The notes under the pieces were generated by a model. The model did no database searches and was not told the origin of the DNA. It was given only the letters and a program-made list of their open reading frames with translations. The translations under genes were made by a program, and so were the position numbers. Shown piece after piece: positions 43,074 through 56,521 of a stretch of 64,000 nucleotides of DNA. Every line of letters begins with the position of its first letter. Positions within the stretch are counted from its first letter, which is position 1. The DNA is from Amoebidium appalachense (lineage: Eukaryota; Ichthyosporea): positions 11,470,001 to 11,534,000 of the forward strand of contig CAVNZM010000001.1 in assembly GCA_963693365.1 (NCBI GenBank). Reading direction: 5' to 3'.

Positions 43074-43643
43074 ATGGCTCTCGTTAGTTCTAGTGCCTCT
43101 CTTTCGCCTGTTGCTCAGGGCCTTGTTCGAGCGGCTCTTCCAGTTGCCTTCTACGGAGCTCGTAACGTGCTGACATCCGTGCGCTCGCGCCTTGCACACA
43201 CACACGCAGTCAGCGCAGCCGAACAGGACAAATTTGACCAAGCATATGCAGCCATCTTTGTGCGCAACTTCAAAGTGGCCCCTCCCCTCCCCTGTGATAT
43301 AACCACCCAGAGAGTGCTTGAAACGCTCGAAGCATACGGAAAAGTTGGCGTGAGCAGAAAGGATGCCATGTACTTGTTCAAAGACAACGTGAAATGGAAC
43401 CTCGACCGGATGTCGTCTGCACAACTTAGTGGTGTTTCCTGGGCCCTCTTCCAGCTTGGTGAAGAGTCTACAGAGCTGCAGGCAAAGATTCTCGCTCAAG
43501 CACTCAGGCGCTCTCAACAGTTCACCCAAGAAGAGATGCAGAAGATCAAGTATGTGAGCCTCACCACACAGAGAGACATGAAGGGCTTGCTTGGTGCTGC
43601 CTTGGGCCATGCTCCCGTTAACCAGGTGGCCTCAAGCCTGTAG
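43074..43643 (+). CDS. Unrecognised protein, probably mitochondrial (189 aa, intronless)
   Basis: A single open frame whose first ATG in good context (CCAACATGGCT) is at 43074. An in-frame ATG at 43023 would add 17 residues, but 43074 fits better: it opens an N-terminus rich in Ala, Ser and Arg with no acidic residue in about 45 positions (SPVAQGLVRAALPVAFYGAR, then VRSRLAHTH), typical of a mitochondrial presequence. The rest is hydrophilic and predicted helical by eye (DKFDQAYAAIFVRNF, TQRVLETLEAYGKVGVSRKD, ELQAKILAQALRRSQQF). I recognise no family. The codon pattern is non-repetitive, unlike the low-complexity frames around it, and the promoter upstream is good. A mitochondrial inner-membrane complex accessory subunit is a guess only. 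Confidence 0.75.
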   Translation: MALVSSSASLSPVAQGLVRAALPVAFYGARNVLTSVRSRLAHTHAVSAAEQDKFDQAYAAIFVRNFKVAPPLPCDITTQRVLETLEAYGKVGVSRKDAMYLFKDNVKWNLDRMSSAQLSGVSWALFQLGEESTELQAKILAQALRRSQQFTQEEMQKIKYVSLTTQRDMKGLLGAALGHAPVNQVASSL

Positions 43644-46600
43644 CCTTATGAACATACGAAATTACAAGAAGATTAGCTCCGGCATGGGCTGGTAACAATG
43701 TTGTAGCAAGAGTTGCCAATTTTGCTTTAGATTAGTTGGGCAACCAATACTAGCCAGTACCATCCCGTAGAAGCGCGCGAATGGATATGCACGAAGACTC
43801 GAAAGATCACAACTATAAATTACCTAGGTCGAAAGGTGCACAGCCTCGTGCACAAGCGAATGAGAAGTATGAAAGACAACTCGAAAGGGAACACCCTGGT
43901 GGTGGAATTAAACTAAAATATATTCTGTCTAGAAAGATCCAATGCCACGTTCTTTCAGCTTCCTCTGCCCTCCACTTGCCACTCCCATTCACAAACCGAC
44001 GGGTGGTGTGCACTAAATACAGCGGACGCAAGTGTGCACTAAATATAAGAAATTCAATGATTGCGCAAATCTGACCTGCGCAAGCACACCACATGTTTAG
44101 ACATTCAGACACACCAATGCGTGGAAGCAGTCATAGCGTGCGCTTGAAGATGAGATCTCCGAGCCTTTCCTTTTCCTATTACTCACCCTTCCCTTTCCCT
44201 ATAATCCGACCCAAAAATTTCGGACCATGAGCGCTAGCAGCTAGCTACAAGCATGCCTATGCCATTGAAGTTCTGCACATACATTAGCAAGCAAGCACAC
44301 CGACCGAGTGATTCATAGGCATAATTCACCGGCTTCTAAATCTAGCAGTTCTACGGCTGGATATGCTGCACACGTCAACCTGACATATGCATATGCGGGT
44401 TAGTTTATTGACTTTGGCATGAAGTGTATCACGTCCCTTGACCCAATGACCCCCAGAATCTCACCACTTTCCTGTGCTGCAACCCAACAACCCTTCATTT
44501 ATGCTGCACTTAGTGCAGAGCTTAGACACAATAGCACAGACGGCCGGCACCCTACCAACACTACGGTGTAAAAATCGACCTCTTGAAATCAGTCCCCGGG
44601 GGAACGACGATTAACCCCTCTCACACACGTCGAGAATCCTACACCGCAACCATGAACACACTACTTTTATAGTTCAGTTGGTGGCACACCATCGAACGAC
44701 ACCATCCTCAAGATTAGTACGCCGCGTATGATCTGTACACACACACAGCAACAAAGTCCCTAGGGTCGCACAAAACAATTCTGGCCTATGTATTCGCCAA
44801 GGTTGCGTAACATATCTGCACCGGCCACCCTTCCCGCAGTCCACACTACCACAAATTTCGAATCCGCTGAGGTCTATTCCCTTTGGGTAATACCATCCAT
44901 CCATGGGCACCCGAGAGCCCGGCCCCTGGTAGCATGCTTGGCTGAAATTCTTCCCCCAAAATAAATGGGCAAAGGAGATGCCGCACATAACGACACAACA
45001 CACAAAACCAGAAAAACAACAGCCAAAGGTACAAAAGGAAATCTAACGTAGCACGGACCAAACCCAGAAAATTAACGGCGGGCAAAAACATAGCAGAGGT
45101 AGTGACCACCAAGTGCCCCCATTTCCCGGACTTCCCCCCCTCAAACCCCCCCCCACCCACCTCTCACCCTCCCTCCCCCGCCGTTTTTGGCCAAACATCA
45201 CCTCAGAGCCACAGTTTGCAGCCGCTGTACATCGATCTTCAACTTAATGTATCCACGTTCTACTCAGCGCCACTCTTCGTCAATACGCACACTGTGTAAC
45301 GTGTTTGCCAGAACGTTCGCTTCGATCACCGGCTTTGGGATCCGAGCATTTTCTGGTCATTCCGAGCAGGCATTACCGTGTACAAAGGTGGTGGTGATGG
45401 TACACTTACACCACACATATATACGGGCTTACCGTATGACTGATACCCAGGTAGGCCCCGAGTTTGCGTGCCAGCATTGTAAGCTATCGAATATGATGAA
45501 GGATAGAGAAAGGAGTTGTACAACGCTGGATTATAATGCCAATTCGATAATGTTGGTGTATTAGAGTGATTGGAATATAGAGGGATTCTGGGACTCCAAA
45601 TGAGGTAGCAGGGTCTTCTGGTCTTGAGTCAAAGTTTTCAGCAAGTAAGGCTTCCTTCGGCAACTACATACGAACTCTAGGAATTGGAACACTGGCGCTA
45701 GCTATTCCGCTGTTCCCCACAACCCACCAATGTCACTCAAACAAATCCTTCGTATATAAATACTGTAAATCTTGTTGAAGGGATATATTTATATACGTTT
45801 TGGTATCCAACGGTTGCTCAGGGTCGAGTGCTGCCACCGTTTCTTTTGTTTTTGTTTTTTGTTTGTTTTTTTGTTTTTTGTTTTTTTTGCGGCCTGGCGC
45901 GCCAAGCCACCTGCTGGTCCATGACGTCACCAAGTAGGTACTATCAAGCAATGATTGGCTCAGCCGACATCGCCCATCTTTTGTAATGATTTGAAACCAA
46001 TTACTTTGCGACAAACTGCAAGGGCCTGACAACTTCAAGCTTTCCACTGGTAACGGACGCTTTAAAAAATGTAGGAAGTTTATATGCGTGTTTTGGTATG
46101 ACTAATTACGTTTTTCTGTTAATCAATATCATGGATACTACACATAATAATCCAAAACCTCCGCCAACCGACCTTTATGTGAAGATTGCGCGTGTGCCAT
46201 ATCTAATTACAAGGCGGCGGAAGTTCCTATTACTTTGGACATACGTCACAGACTCAAGCTTGCAGCATTATGATTGGTTAGCGCTAGTGCTTTTCCGTTG
46301 CCCCTAAAACCCCCAGTCCCTGAGGGCGTGCACATGTCGTTTCTTTCTATCGAGTAAAAAATATACAGGCAACTAGTTGTATGTACACATGTACATTGGC
46401 TACATAGCCTACGGCTGGGTCCCCAAGATGTACTTTCCCATAAATACATAATCCCCCTTAGGTGCCTGGTATACTTGAAGTACCCACAGATTTGCCCATT
46501 TGAGAAACATTTGCGCATTAATATTGAATTTTTGCGGAAATGGGAAAGAAAGGGAAACTCTGCTGCAGAGACATAACTACAAATTGTTCTTTATATTTTT

Positions 46601-47480
46601 AAGATTACAAACCATTTTAAAAATACTCCGTTTTTAGGCGTCATTACCAGTAGGTACAAGTTATAGACACAGCGGATCATCGCACTAAGGGACGGTCGGG
46701 ACCCACAAAATTTTTTGTCTTTTTCCGACACCCTCTACAAAAGTTTTGGGAGATCAGCTTTTGTGCCATAAGGACTCCTGATTGGTCTCATCTCAATTTT
46801 GCGCAGTGTCACTCACCAGGGCTAACAAATATAGTTTGAATTTTACAAGCTCCTTGATTTCACGCCAAATTTATGGACATTTTGTGCCTGGGAACGGCGA
46901 ACATAAAGAATATTCGGGTTTGTTGGAAGTCCAAAGTTCTAACCCTACATATTTAGACCCAATTCGCCCCCAAAACGTGTCCGTTTTCCCACACACAGCA
47001 CACAGGCACCTCTAAACGTGTTGTTTTCTCAGACACACCCAACATTTCCGAATATTCCGTTTTACAGCTTCACGCAAGCGTTTTCCACAAGCAACAAGCT
47101 TTAGTTCCATTGATTTTCAATGTATTGCGTTGGTGCAAGTGCAGAAAACCACACTGCAACATTCGATGTAATAACAGAACTACTACTGCCAAACTCCAGT
47201 ACCTTACGTTAGATCTATGCACACCTCTACACAGTGCGCTTGCTCAGCTACCACATCTTATTAATCCTGTTGGTTAATGCTGAAATTGCAAGAGGGACAC
47301 ATTTTCTTGCAAAACATCTGCTCCATGGTGGTTGGATCTAAAGGTGCGCGCGCTCAGGAGTCCTCGTTACGGGGTCCACTTTCTTCTCTTTTGGCAGACG
47401 ACATAGCGAACGACATTCGAAAAAACAGAAGTTTTCTTATTACTCGCCTCTGTAGTCAATTTTCTTATTTTTTCTTAAAA
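43644..47480. other. Intergenic region, unique sequence
   Basis: Largely free of microsatellites compared with the rest of the window. Several CCAAT/ATTGG elements (for example near 45953 and 46274) and a TTTTTG-rich tract (45840-45890) are present. No coding region is supported. The last few hundred bases must include the FAM72 promoter, but I see no clear TATA box there. Confidence 0.6.
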
Positions 47481-49687
47481 ATGCCTTTTCCGAACACGAA
47501 CGAATACCTTGGCCACCGGCATAACGCGACGCACCACGTAAGAGGCGGCGCTATAAACCCTCAGGTAAATAGAGCTGGACCCACTCCAACTTCTCGCCAA
47601 AACAGACTGCAATTCATTCACCGTGCCTTTTTCTTGGTTTTCCCGGTTGTTCAATCAGACCGCAGAACACATCACTCTTTTCTTCCCTTCCGCCTCGTCT
47701 GCCTTCTTTTCCTTTTCTTGTCTCTGCTTATTGTTTTGCTTTTTTTTTTTTGCATTCTTGGGTGTCAGAAAGAGAGGCTGAATCTGTGCCAAGAAACAAA
47801 ACAAGCCCATCTTGTTTGATTGATACAAACTATTCTACATTGTATTAGGCCCGTCACTCCTTCTTGCTACCCCGTTCATGGCACACACACCTCTTCTTCC
47901 TTTCTCTGCCATCCTTTGCTTTCAACGTCACTTACTCTAAAACCGCCACCCACCATCCACAGTTTTACGCAAAAACGGTTTGCGTTCTGACGTGTGACTC
48001 GTGTGGCAACGAGGTGTCAAGAAGAGGAATGAAAGCCATCCTCCTGGGTGATACCAGCATAGAGCTCTACTCAACTGACCTGCCACCCACACGTGCTGTT
48101 GAGTTGGTAGGAGAGGTGAGAACCCCTGTTCCATTTTCGCTCGTGTGAACATGTTTTCAGATGGCTACAGGAGTCGTGTTTTAGCTGGATGTCTTGGTCA
48201 AAGTAAGCTATGGTGAAGAAGATCGGTTAGATGTAATGTATTTACCAACCTGGAGCAAAAGGCTGGACCAAATATGTGAGAAATCTGTGGATCTGCTGAC
48301 AAGTTGCGTGGGAAAACTGCCCAGCTACAGTCATGCTGACACAAATGTGATGCTGGATAGCAATGAACACGAGCAGATTTAAAAAGGCACACAAACTAAG
48401 CATGTTTCTTTACCTTAATCACGTGTCCAATAGTGCCAATGGTTCAAAAAGCATTCACTAAATTGGACAGGCACAAAAAGTCAAACACAAATACACACAC
48501 ACACACTCACACTTACGCACACACTCACATTCACTTACACTCACGCTCGCATTCATTCTCACCCACAGACACACACACACACACACACACAGCGACACAC
48601 ACACAACGAACACAGATAGGCATACACATATAGGTACTCACAACACTGCACACAAAAGATGTACACACGTGCATGCGAAATGGACATGCACGTACACAAT
48701 CACGTGCACACACACACACACACACGCACACATGCTCGCACACATTCGCGGCACTGCATTGACCCAACACCCTTTACTTGCTTCATACTTGGGCTGACGC
48801 TTCCACGCCACCCACACAGGACTATCAGACCCAAAATTGTGAATGCAGAATCCGAGACCTGGCATGTCTTGGCTGGTATGTGGTTGCTACTCAGCAAAAC
48901 CCCCAAAGCCAAATTAGGTTCGATGGTTGCCCTGGCATACAAGTAGACCAGAGAGGAGGGTAGGGTGCAGGTGGGCGAATATGGGAGAGGGGGGGAGAAG
49001 GGGGACGGAGAGACTCTGCGGGGCATTTGTGACCCAGTGCTGTTGGAGAGCTTGTAGAACTCAAGCGGATGATATGGGGGAACTTAAGCAATAAATTAGT
49101 AGGCACATGCTTGGGCTTATTGTAGTTAGAATTCTTGGGCTATCTATCATATGGTGGGTTGGTGGTTTGGGGTGCGGGTCTACAGAAGTTCAACAAGCAG
49201 AGTCTGAAGGGTTGGTTATTGAGGAGCGTGGAAGGCTCACGGAGGAAGGGGAGGAGGGGGGGGGGGGGGGGGGGGGGAAGAAGAGAGAGAGAGAGAAGGG
49301 GGGGGGGGGGGGGGGGGGGGGGGGAGGCAGAGAGGGAACTACGTATTGTATGTTTTGTTTGCAAAGTAGCAGAGCATTTCAAGCCATGAGCTATGAAGAA
49401 GATATATGTTATAGCATTTCAAAACTATAATATTCCTGTATATTATTCCTGGTCAATGCTACTAGAAACGGGGACATGCAGGGAATCTTTGTTTGTGTAT
49501 TGTGAGTCTACGTCAGTTGGGGGTGGGGGGGTTGCGGGGGGATAAGAGGGGGAGGGGGAGAGGGGGGGCCACCATATCTCAGGCTGTCGGGCTGACCAGA
49601 GGACGGACAATTTACGCGCTAAGGTGAATATTAGACCTTTAAGTCGCTATGTGCCTCTGTTTTTGTTTTGTTTTTGTTTTTTTTTGT

Positions 49688-49738
<51 letters not shown>

Positions 49739-50175
49739 CTGGCACCCGTTTTGCAGTGTTGCTGACTTTCTGCCAATGGAAACGCAGCGGCAACGTGATT
49801 GGGTATCACGTGACACGGCCCTGCCACCTGTGCATGGACGCATGCCACAACGGCCACTTCTGGATGTTCCATAGCGACACCCTCACGTGCAGAGACAGAA
49901 AGGGGCCGGGTGAGTGTTTTAATTTGTTTTCTTCAGATTTATTTCACTTTTTATTTTTTATTTTTTATTTTTTTTTTCTTTTTATTTTTATTTATTTTTT
50001 TATTTTTTTTGGTGTGTTTCGTTTGCTCTCCTACCCGGAAGGGGGGGGGGGGGGGGAGGGGGGGGGGGGTTTAGAAGAGTGGACGGGGATAAGAGGTACT
50101 GACTTGGATTCGAAGCCTTGTGATGGTCGTAAGAATGGTATAAGGTATGGGCTTGAAAGACTAAGGAGGACGGGG

Positions 50176-50221
<46 letters not shown>

Positions 50222-51497
50222 TGGGAAGTGGCAAAAGCACCGTTGAAAAGGGTTTCATAGTTGACTCAATGGCTCCGGCGGCCGGGGGGGGGGGGGGGGG
50301 GGGGGGGTGTTACTACAGGGTTTGAATGCACAACTTGGTCCACACTACACTTATTCCAGGGGAGAGGGGGGGGGGGGGGGGGGGGGGCTGTTTAAGAAGA
50401 GACTGGGGGGGTGTGTGTGGGGGGGGGGGGGGGGGGGGAGGGAGAGAGAGAGAGAGGTGCGTGGGGGGGGAGGGGGGATAAGGAGAACAAGCTGGGGATT
50501 AACACAAGGGGGCAGCCATGTGTTGGGGGGAAGGGAGCGGGGATGGACAGGAGAGGGGAGGAGTTGGGGGGGGGGGGGGGGAGGGGGGGCAAATAATTTG
50601 GGAAAGTAGAGCAAACCCTTATCCTTTTTTGCACTCTGCCTGTGTTTGCTGGTGTAATCACAGTGGAAAGGTTTGCCCCCCCCCCCCCCCCCCCCCCCCC
50701 CTCCCCCCACAGTACGTTTCTTTGGGGCACACAAACCCAGTCCACCACTTGATTGCCAACGACTTCTGAAAAAAGGGGACATAGACGGGATTTAAAGTCG
50801 GGTTTTGTTGCTGAAATTTCGGTGTTTTTGCAGGCAACACGGTGATGATGTGGGCCAGAATACCAAACCCAACACGGGACGAGGAAATGCCTATGGTACG
50901 ACTCATTCCACATATACCCCCCCTCCCCCCCTCCCCCCCCCCCCCTCTCTCTCTCCCCCCCCCTCCCCCCCCCCCCCCCCCCTCGGCCCACCTACCCACC
51001 GCCACCACTACCCACCGCCACCACTACTGTCACCCCCTGTCCGTAAAATACACACATAGTAACAGAGAGTTGCAGTGCTACATACGCAGTCGTCTATACA
51101 CAGGCATACATAGTACAAAGAGAGTGAAGGTTAAGTGGGAGGGGAGGAGGGGCGAGGGCAGGGAGGTGGGGGGGGGGGGGGGGAGGAGGGGCGGGGGCAG
51201 GGAGGGGGAGGGGGGGAGGAGGAAGGGGGGGGGGGGGGAGGGGGGGGAGTGTATAGCGAGAGAGAGGTGACTAATATTAGCACACACACACACACATAGT
51301 ACACACACACACCCTCACCTTCCCCCCTCTGCGAACGATGTGTGTGCACGGGCGCACGCGTTTGCGTACCACAGTCCGTGTGTGTGGGGGGGGGGGGGGG
51401 GGGGGGGGGGGCATATGTGCACTGCGTGTGTGTGTGTGTGTATGCACTTACGGTGCTTTTAGGTATGTGTGCCACGGAAGGGAAAGGGGGGGGGGGG

Positions 51498-51528
<31 letters not shown>

Positions 51529-51633
51529 ACGGAGAGATAGTATTTAAAACGTTTAAACTTACCATGGTCTGTTACACAGGGTACAAAGGCATCTCCGTTA
51601 CCGCTGAACCAACGAATCGAATGCATCCGATAA
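47481..51633 (+). CDS. FAM72: FAM72 family protein (six exons, 176 aa)
   Basis: Exons 47481-47564, 47963-48115, 48820-48875, 49788-49909, 50834-50895 and 51580-51633 join in phase to 531 nt. Exon 2 carries the family start, with paired cysteines (CDSCG) then SRRGMKAILLGDTSIELYST and DLPPT. Exons 3-4 give [21 protein letters not shown], with the join inside the Cys codon, then CHLCMDACHNGHFWMFHSD. Exon 5 gives NTVMMWARIP. Exon 6 ends in ECIR, the same last four residues as human FAM72 proteins as I know them. The conserved cysteines and histidine suggest a zinc-binding fold. Human FAM72A binds and destabilises the nuclear uracil glycosylase UNG2; whether that applies here is unknown. Exon 1 (28 aa) is supported only by its CAG|GTAAAT donor and phase. 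Two other acceptors (49757 and 50713) give open frames but break family conservation. Confidence 0.9.
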
Positions 51634-51984
51634 AAAAAAAAATCACACGGGCTTAATCAACCTGAAGATCAGCTTGATTTGAGAGGCTTTATATTTATAT
51701 GCACGCGTAGTCTTATTTTATCTCGCTGTGTATGATAACGCTAACGTAGTAAGATCTTGTTTGACCTTCCGTTGATTATCCCATCTTTTTCGTTTTTTTT
51801 TTTTTTTTTTTTTTTTTTTCTCTTCGCCTCGTTGTATGAGATACGCTGACAATTCACAACACCTTATGGCATGTGCATCCCCGGCACATTCACTCCTATT
51901 GTGACGCTCGAATCGAAAAGAACACAAGAAGTTAGTGAAAGCCATCGTATCACGTCGTCACTGTTGACGTCACACACACACACA

Positions 51985-52066
<82 letters not shown>

Positions 52067-52169
52067 TACACAGTCGTAAGTAAGCGGGAATGCAGCCGAG
52101 AACCCATTAGGAGACGGAATCGTCTTAATAGATGCACTACAAACTTGTAGGCCCGGGGTGCCTGCCCCC

Positions 52170-52209
<40 letters not shown>

Positions 52210-53233
52210 GGCTGAGAGGATACCATGCTGTTTAGCCGTTGAAAGTTTATTTTACTGTAAGGCGGAACCATCAACGTTACAACGTGTTTAACAGTTTTGA
52301 AAAGTAACACGAAGATTTGCCAGCATATTTTGTGCGCATTCATTGACTCGGATACAACGAATTTCAAAGAAGAAATTAAGACACGGCAAAGACTATCACA
52401 GAAAGTAAACCAAAAGTCCAGGGCCTGTGGTTTTGGCATTGCTTGAAATATTTTTCTTTTATAAAGGATTTTATTTCGATCGCGGCATTAGACATGGCTG
52501 AATGGAATAGTACAGTTGCCATAGACACAACGACATGGTCGCTGAGATAGCTTCGCCGGATATCCAACGAGATATACCCTTGAAATATGTCGATGGGACA
52601 CATAATTTCCAATTTACGTAACTCTATCACTGGCTTCTCCTCTATTCTCCCCCCCCCCCCCCTTCCTCCCACTAGAAGATCCCAACAGGGGGATATTTCC
52701 GTTCCTGGGTGACTTTTTTCGGTTCGCAATGGTATCGTTTGATTGGTGTGTTTCAAAAGTTAGAATGTTGAATCGGTGTTTTCATATTTGTTGAATGGTT
52801 AGCGATAGCCGTATGCTTATCACTACCACGATTACTCCGCTGAGCCTCGGCATAATTTTGTTTAATTTAGTGCAACTAAAGACACCGTTAACCAAAGACA
52901 GATCTGCAATACAGTAGTTACTGTGTGGCACTCATCAATGGTCTAACTTTTTAAAGGCACCAATAAAATGATGCCATCTGCCGAACCCCTAAAAATCAAG
53001 AGTTCCGTTAAAAGGCCTGAACACCCAGGACCTGTGAGAAAGATTTTTGCACCATAAGCCCCCCCCCCCCCCCCTTTTTCTCCTGGACCACACACACACA
53101 CACACACAAACACACACAGCATACACACGCTGCGCTGCACTGTTCAACTTGCAGGGCGCGCACACACATACAACACAAAAACGCACACGCACAAGTGCCA
53201 CCACACACACACGTGTACACACTCGTACACACA

Positions 53234-53278
<45 letters not shown>

Positions 53279-53600
53279 GCGCGAGCACACACACACACAC
53301 ATGCGCACAATGCACACACACACACACACATGCGCACAATGCACACACGCCGCACTGTTGGGCACACACAAACAAAGGTGCGCACACACCCCGGATCATT
53401 ATGATGGCATTACCTTCATTTGGGGCTCTGCAAATCCAATAGATCTGCCGTAACACATTTAACACATCAGGCATGTCAACACCAAATTAAAGGTTCATTT
53501 CATAGTCTCAGGTCAGCACAACAAATTGGCAAACGAACACGAACGTTCGATACAATTCCTGATTTCTGTACATCCCACTGGCTTCATATTTTGCTAACCC

Positions 53601-53631
<31 letters not shown>

Positions 53632-54003
53632 TTCCCCCCTCCCCCCTCTCCCCCCCCCCCCCCCCCCCCCCACCCACCCACCCATCTCCCCCCCCCCCCC
53701 CCTCCCCCGCGCCCCCGGGACAAAGAGACGTGTGTATGTGTGTGTGTGTGCGCGCGCCCGTGCGCGTGTGTGCACATATGGGAGTGGGTGGTGTGTGTGT
53801 CTGTGTGCGAGCTCGTGCGCTTGTGTGTGCATATTCACACTCGTTAAAACCACCACACGTAACATATACATTCATTCATACGTAACATCTACATTCATTC
53901 ATACTTCTCTCATAATTGAATATAAGAAACTTGAAAATGAATGATCGCGAACACAAAAGTCCCTCCCTCCCTCCCCTCCCCCTCCCCCCCCCCTCCTCTT
54001 TCA
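51634..54003. other. Intergenic region between convergent genes
   Basis: T-run (51791-51819), CA/CG tracts (51971-52061 and 53237-53340, including about 20 bases of alternating CG at 53265-53283), a G-run (52172-52208) and C-runs (53602-53680). No gene is supported. It contains the 3-prime ends of FAM72 (plus) and the glycosyltransferase (minus). Confidence 0.7.
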
Positions 54004-54512
54004 TTACTTTGGGCATTTATCATAAAGGTTTTCAAAGTATTCAAACCACGAACCGGTGATAGGATAGACTTTCCAGTTATTATGCCAATGATACGCATAC
54101 GCCCCGTTAAAGAAATTTTCCTTCCCGGGTTTAAATCCCTGGCTCGTTATTGTTTCCGTGAAAAAAGAAGGGAAAAAAATCGATTGGGGAGGAATTTGTG
54201 TTTTTGATCTCTTGCCAGTGGTCCTGATACACCCAAAATGGATCGAAGATTGCACTCGGAAACACCACTAATTCCGATTTGCAAATCTCCGATCGCGCGC
54301 AATATCGAGTCATATCCATTGGATGCCATCCTGGAAGTGCTATTTCGGCCTTTTGTTGGTTGTTACCGCCACGCCTGACGCTCTTTTGGGCTTCCTCTTT
54401 GGCCTCCAACATACCAAATCGTAAAATTTCATGCAAAATCGTGCTATTTGGTCGGAAGTGGGACACGGCCGTATTGATGAATGACTGGGTAGACCATCTG
54501 TGTGTGGTGGGT

Positions 54513-54583
<71 letters not shown>

Positions 54584-54609
54584 TTGTGTGGGTGTGTACA
54601 TGTCTGTGC

Positions 54610-54647
<38 letters not shown>

Positions 54648-55140
54648 GCAATGTGAGTTAAGAGTGTGTGGGTGTAGTAGATGGGTGAGTGAGAGGGGTG
54701 AGGAGGGGAGGGGAGGGGGGGAGGAAGGGGGGGGGGGGGGGGGGGGGGGGGGGGCCTAAGTAACTGTGTGCCTGTGTGTTACAAAGAATTTGGAAACGTG
54801 TTCGATCGTGTTGTTCAATGTACAGCGAGTTTTTGTGTGTGTGTGATGGTTATGGTGGTGGTGTGTGTGTGTGTGTTGGGGGAGGGGGGGGGGAGAATGG
54901 AGAGAGAAGAGAGAAGGAAGCGTGAGGAGAGAATGATTTGTTTGGTGGTGTGGGGGAGGAGGAGGGAGAAGGTAGGGAAGGAGGCGGAGAGACGGAAGGG
55001 AGAGGAGAAAAGGGGGAGAAGGGGGGTAAGAGGGGCTTTGATGTGTGTAGGAGGTTGGCCAGAACATAAAATGACCGAGCCTGATAAGCACGACAAGGCG
55101 ACAAGATGGGAAGCAAGCGCACAAAAGGGCAATAAAAATA

Positions 55141-55172
<32 letters not shown>

Positions 55173-56394
55173 GCGAGAGAGAGAGAGAGAGAGAGCGAGA
55201 GACGAAAAGGAAAAGAAAGATGGAGAGGGTATGCGTGTGTGTGTGTGTTGGGGGGGGGGGGGGGGGGGGGGGGGATGGGGAGAGGGGGGGGGGGGGGGGG
55301 ACGCAAGGCAGAGAAGCAGTGCCAGTCATCAGCCCCCCCTCCCCCTTCCCCCCCCCCTCCCCCCCCCTCAATCTGCTACTACTGTTGTTTTTCTTTTCTT
55401 CATTTCTTCTTTTCCTTTTTTCCTTCCTTCCTTCCTCCTTTCTCTCTCTTTTCTGTAGGGGAAGAGGAAGGGGTTGGGATTTGATTAGAGCCTGAAAAGA
55501 AGGAATGGAGAAACAAGAATTCGTAAAGAAAAGAAAAAAAGAAGCATGAGAAAAGAAACGGTCGTTTGAGAAAAGCAAAATAGCCAAACACGGGCATTAA
55601 TTGCACACAGCAAACAGGCAGGCCCAAAATTAAGACGGCTCCCAATGCATCCCCCCCCCCCCCCCCCCCCCCCCATCCCCCCCCCCCCCCCCCCCCCCCA
55701 CCCCCCGCCCCCCACCACCACCACCACCACCACCACCACCAACCCGGTGTACCCAACCATCCCCCCCCCCCCCCTCCTCCTCCCCCACCCTTCCCCCCTC
55801 CCCGTGGACTTGTTTCTTGGAGGCTGAGGCATCCTAACGGTATTTGTATTGGTGGGAGGAATGGGGAGAGGGGTATGGTGGTGGTTTTTTAATCATTCGT
55901 TCTTCCTTTTTTGGTGGGGGGTGGGGAAGGGGGGGGGGGGGGGGAGGATCACCCGGCGGGGGGAGGCGGAGGAGGGGGAGGGGGTGGGAGGGATTGTGCG
56001 CGGACATGGTTAGAATAACATAACCATGATGGGTTTGGTGGGTGGTGGTGCACGCCACTTAGAAGAAGAGGAGGTTGAAAGGAGGAGCTAGAGGCATCAA
56101 AGAAGAGCCAGAGAGAGAGGGACGATGGGGGAGGGAAGGGGGGAGACGGGGGGGAAGAGGGGAGAGAGGGGGGAGGGGGGCAGGATAGAGGGCAGGATGG
56201 GGAGAGAGAAAGAGAGATAGAATGAAAGAGATGGAGGGAAGTGGGGGAAGAGAAGGAAGGAGGTGGGAGGAGAGGGGAGAGAGAGGGAGAGAGAGAGTGT
56301 GTGTGTGTATGTGTGTGTGTGTGTGTGCCTACACACGTGTGCGAGACAGGGAGAGGGGGGGGGGAGCCTGCGGAGAGGGGGGGGGGGGGGGGGG

Positions 56395-56428
<34 letters not shown>

Positions 56429-56486
56429 AGGGGAGAGAGAAGGAGAGACAGAGAGTAAGAGGAGGGGCGAAGGGGGGGGAAGCGCG

Positions 56487-56521
<35 letters not shown>

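Noticed and set aside
42894-43610. 238-codon minus-strand frame opposite the 43.1-kb gene
   Set aside because: Antisense shadow; the plus-strand frame has the better start context, promoter and presequence-like N-terminus.
50713-50795. Alternative last exon for FAM72 (phase-compatible, ending in a stop)
   Set aside because: It opens correctly after a C-run acceptor, but the exon at 50834 restores the family sequence and the exon at 51580 gives the family C-terminus.
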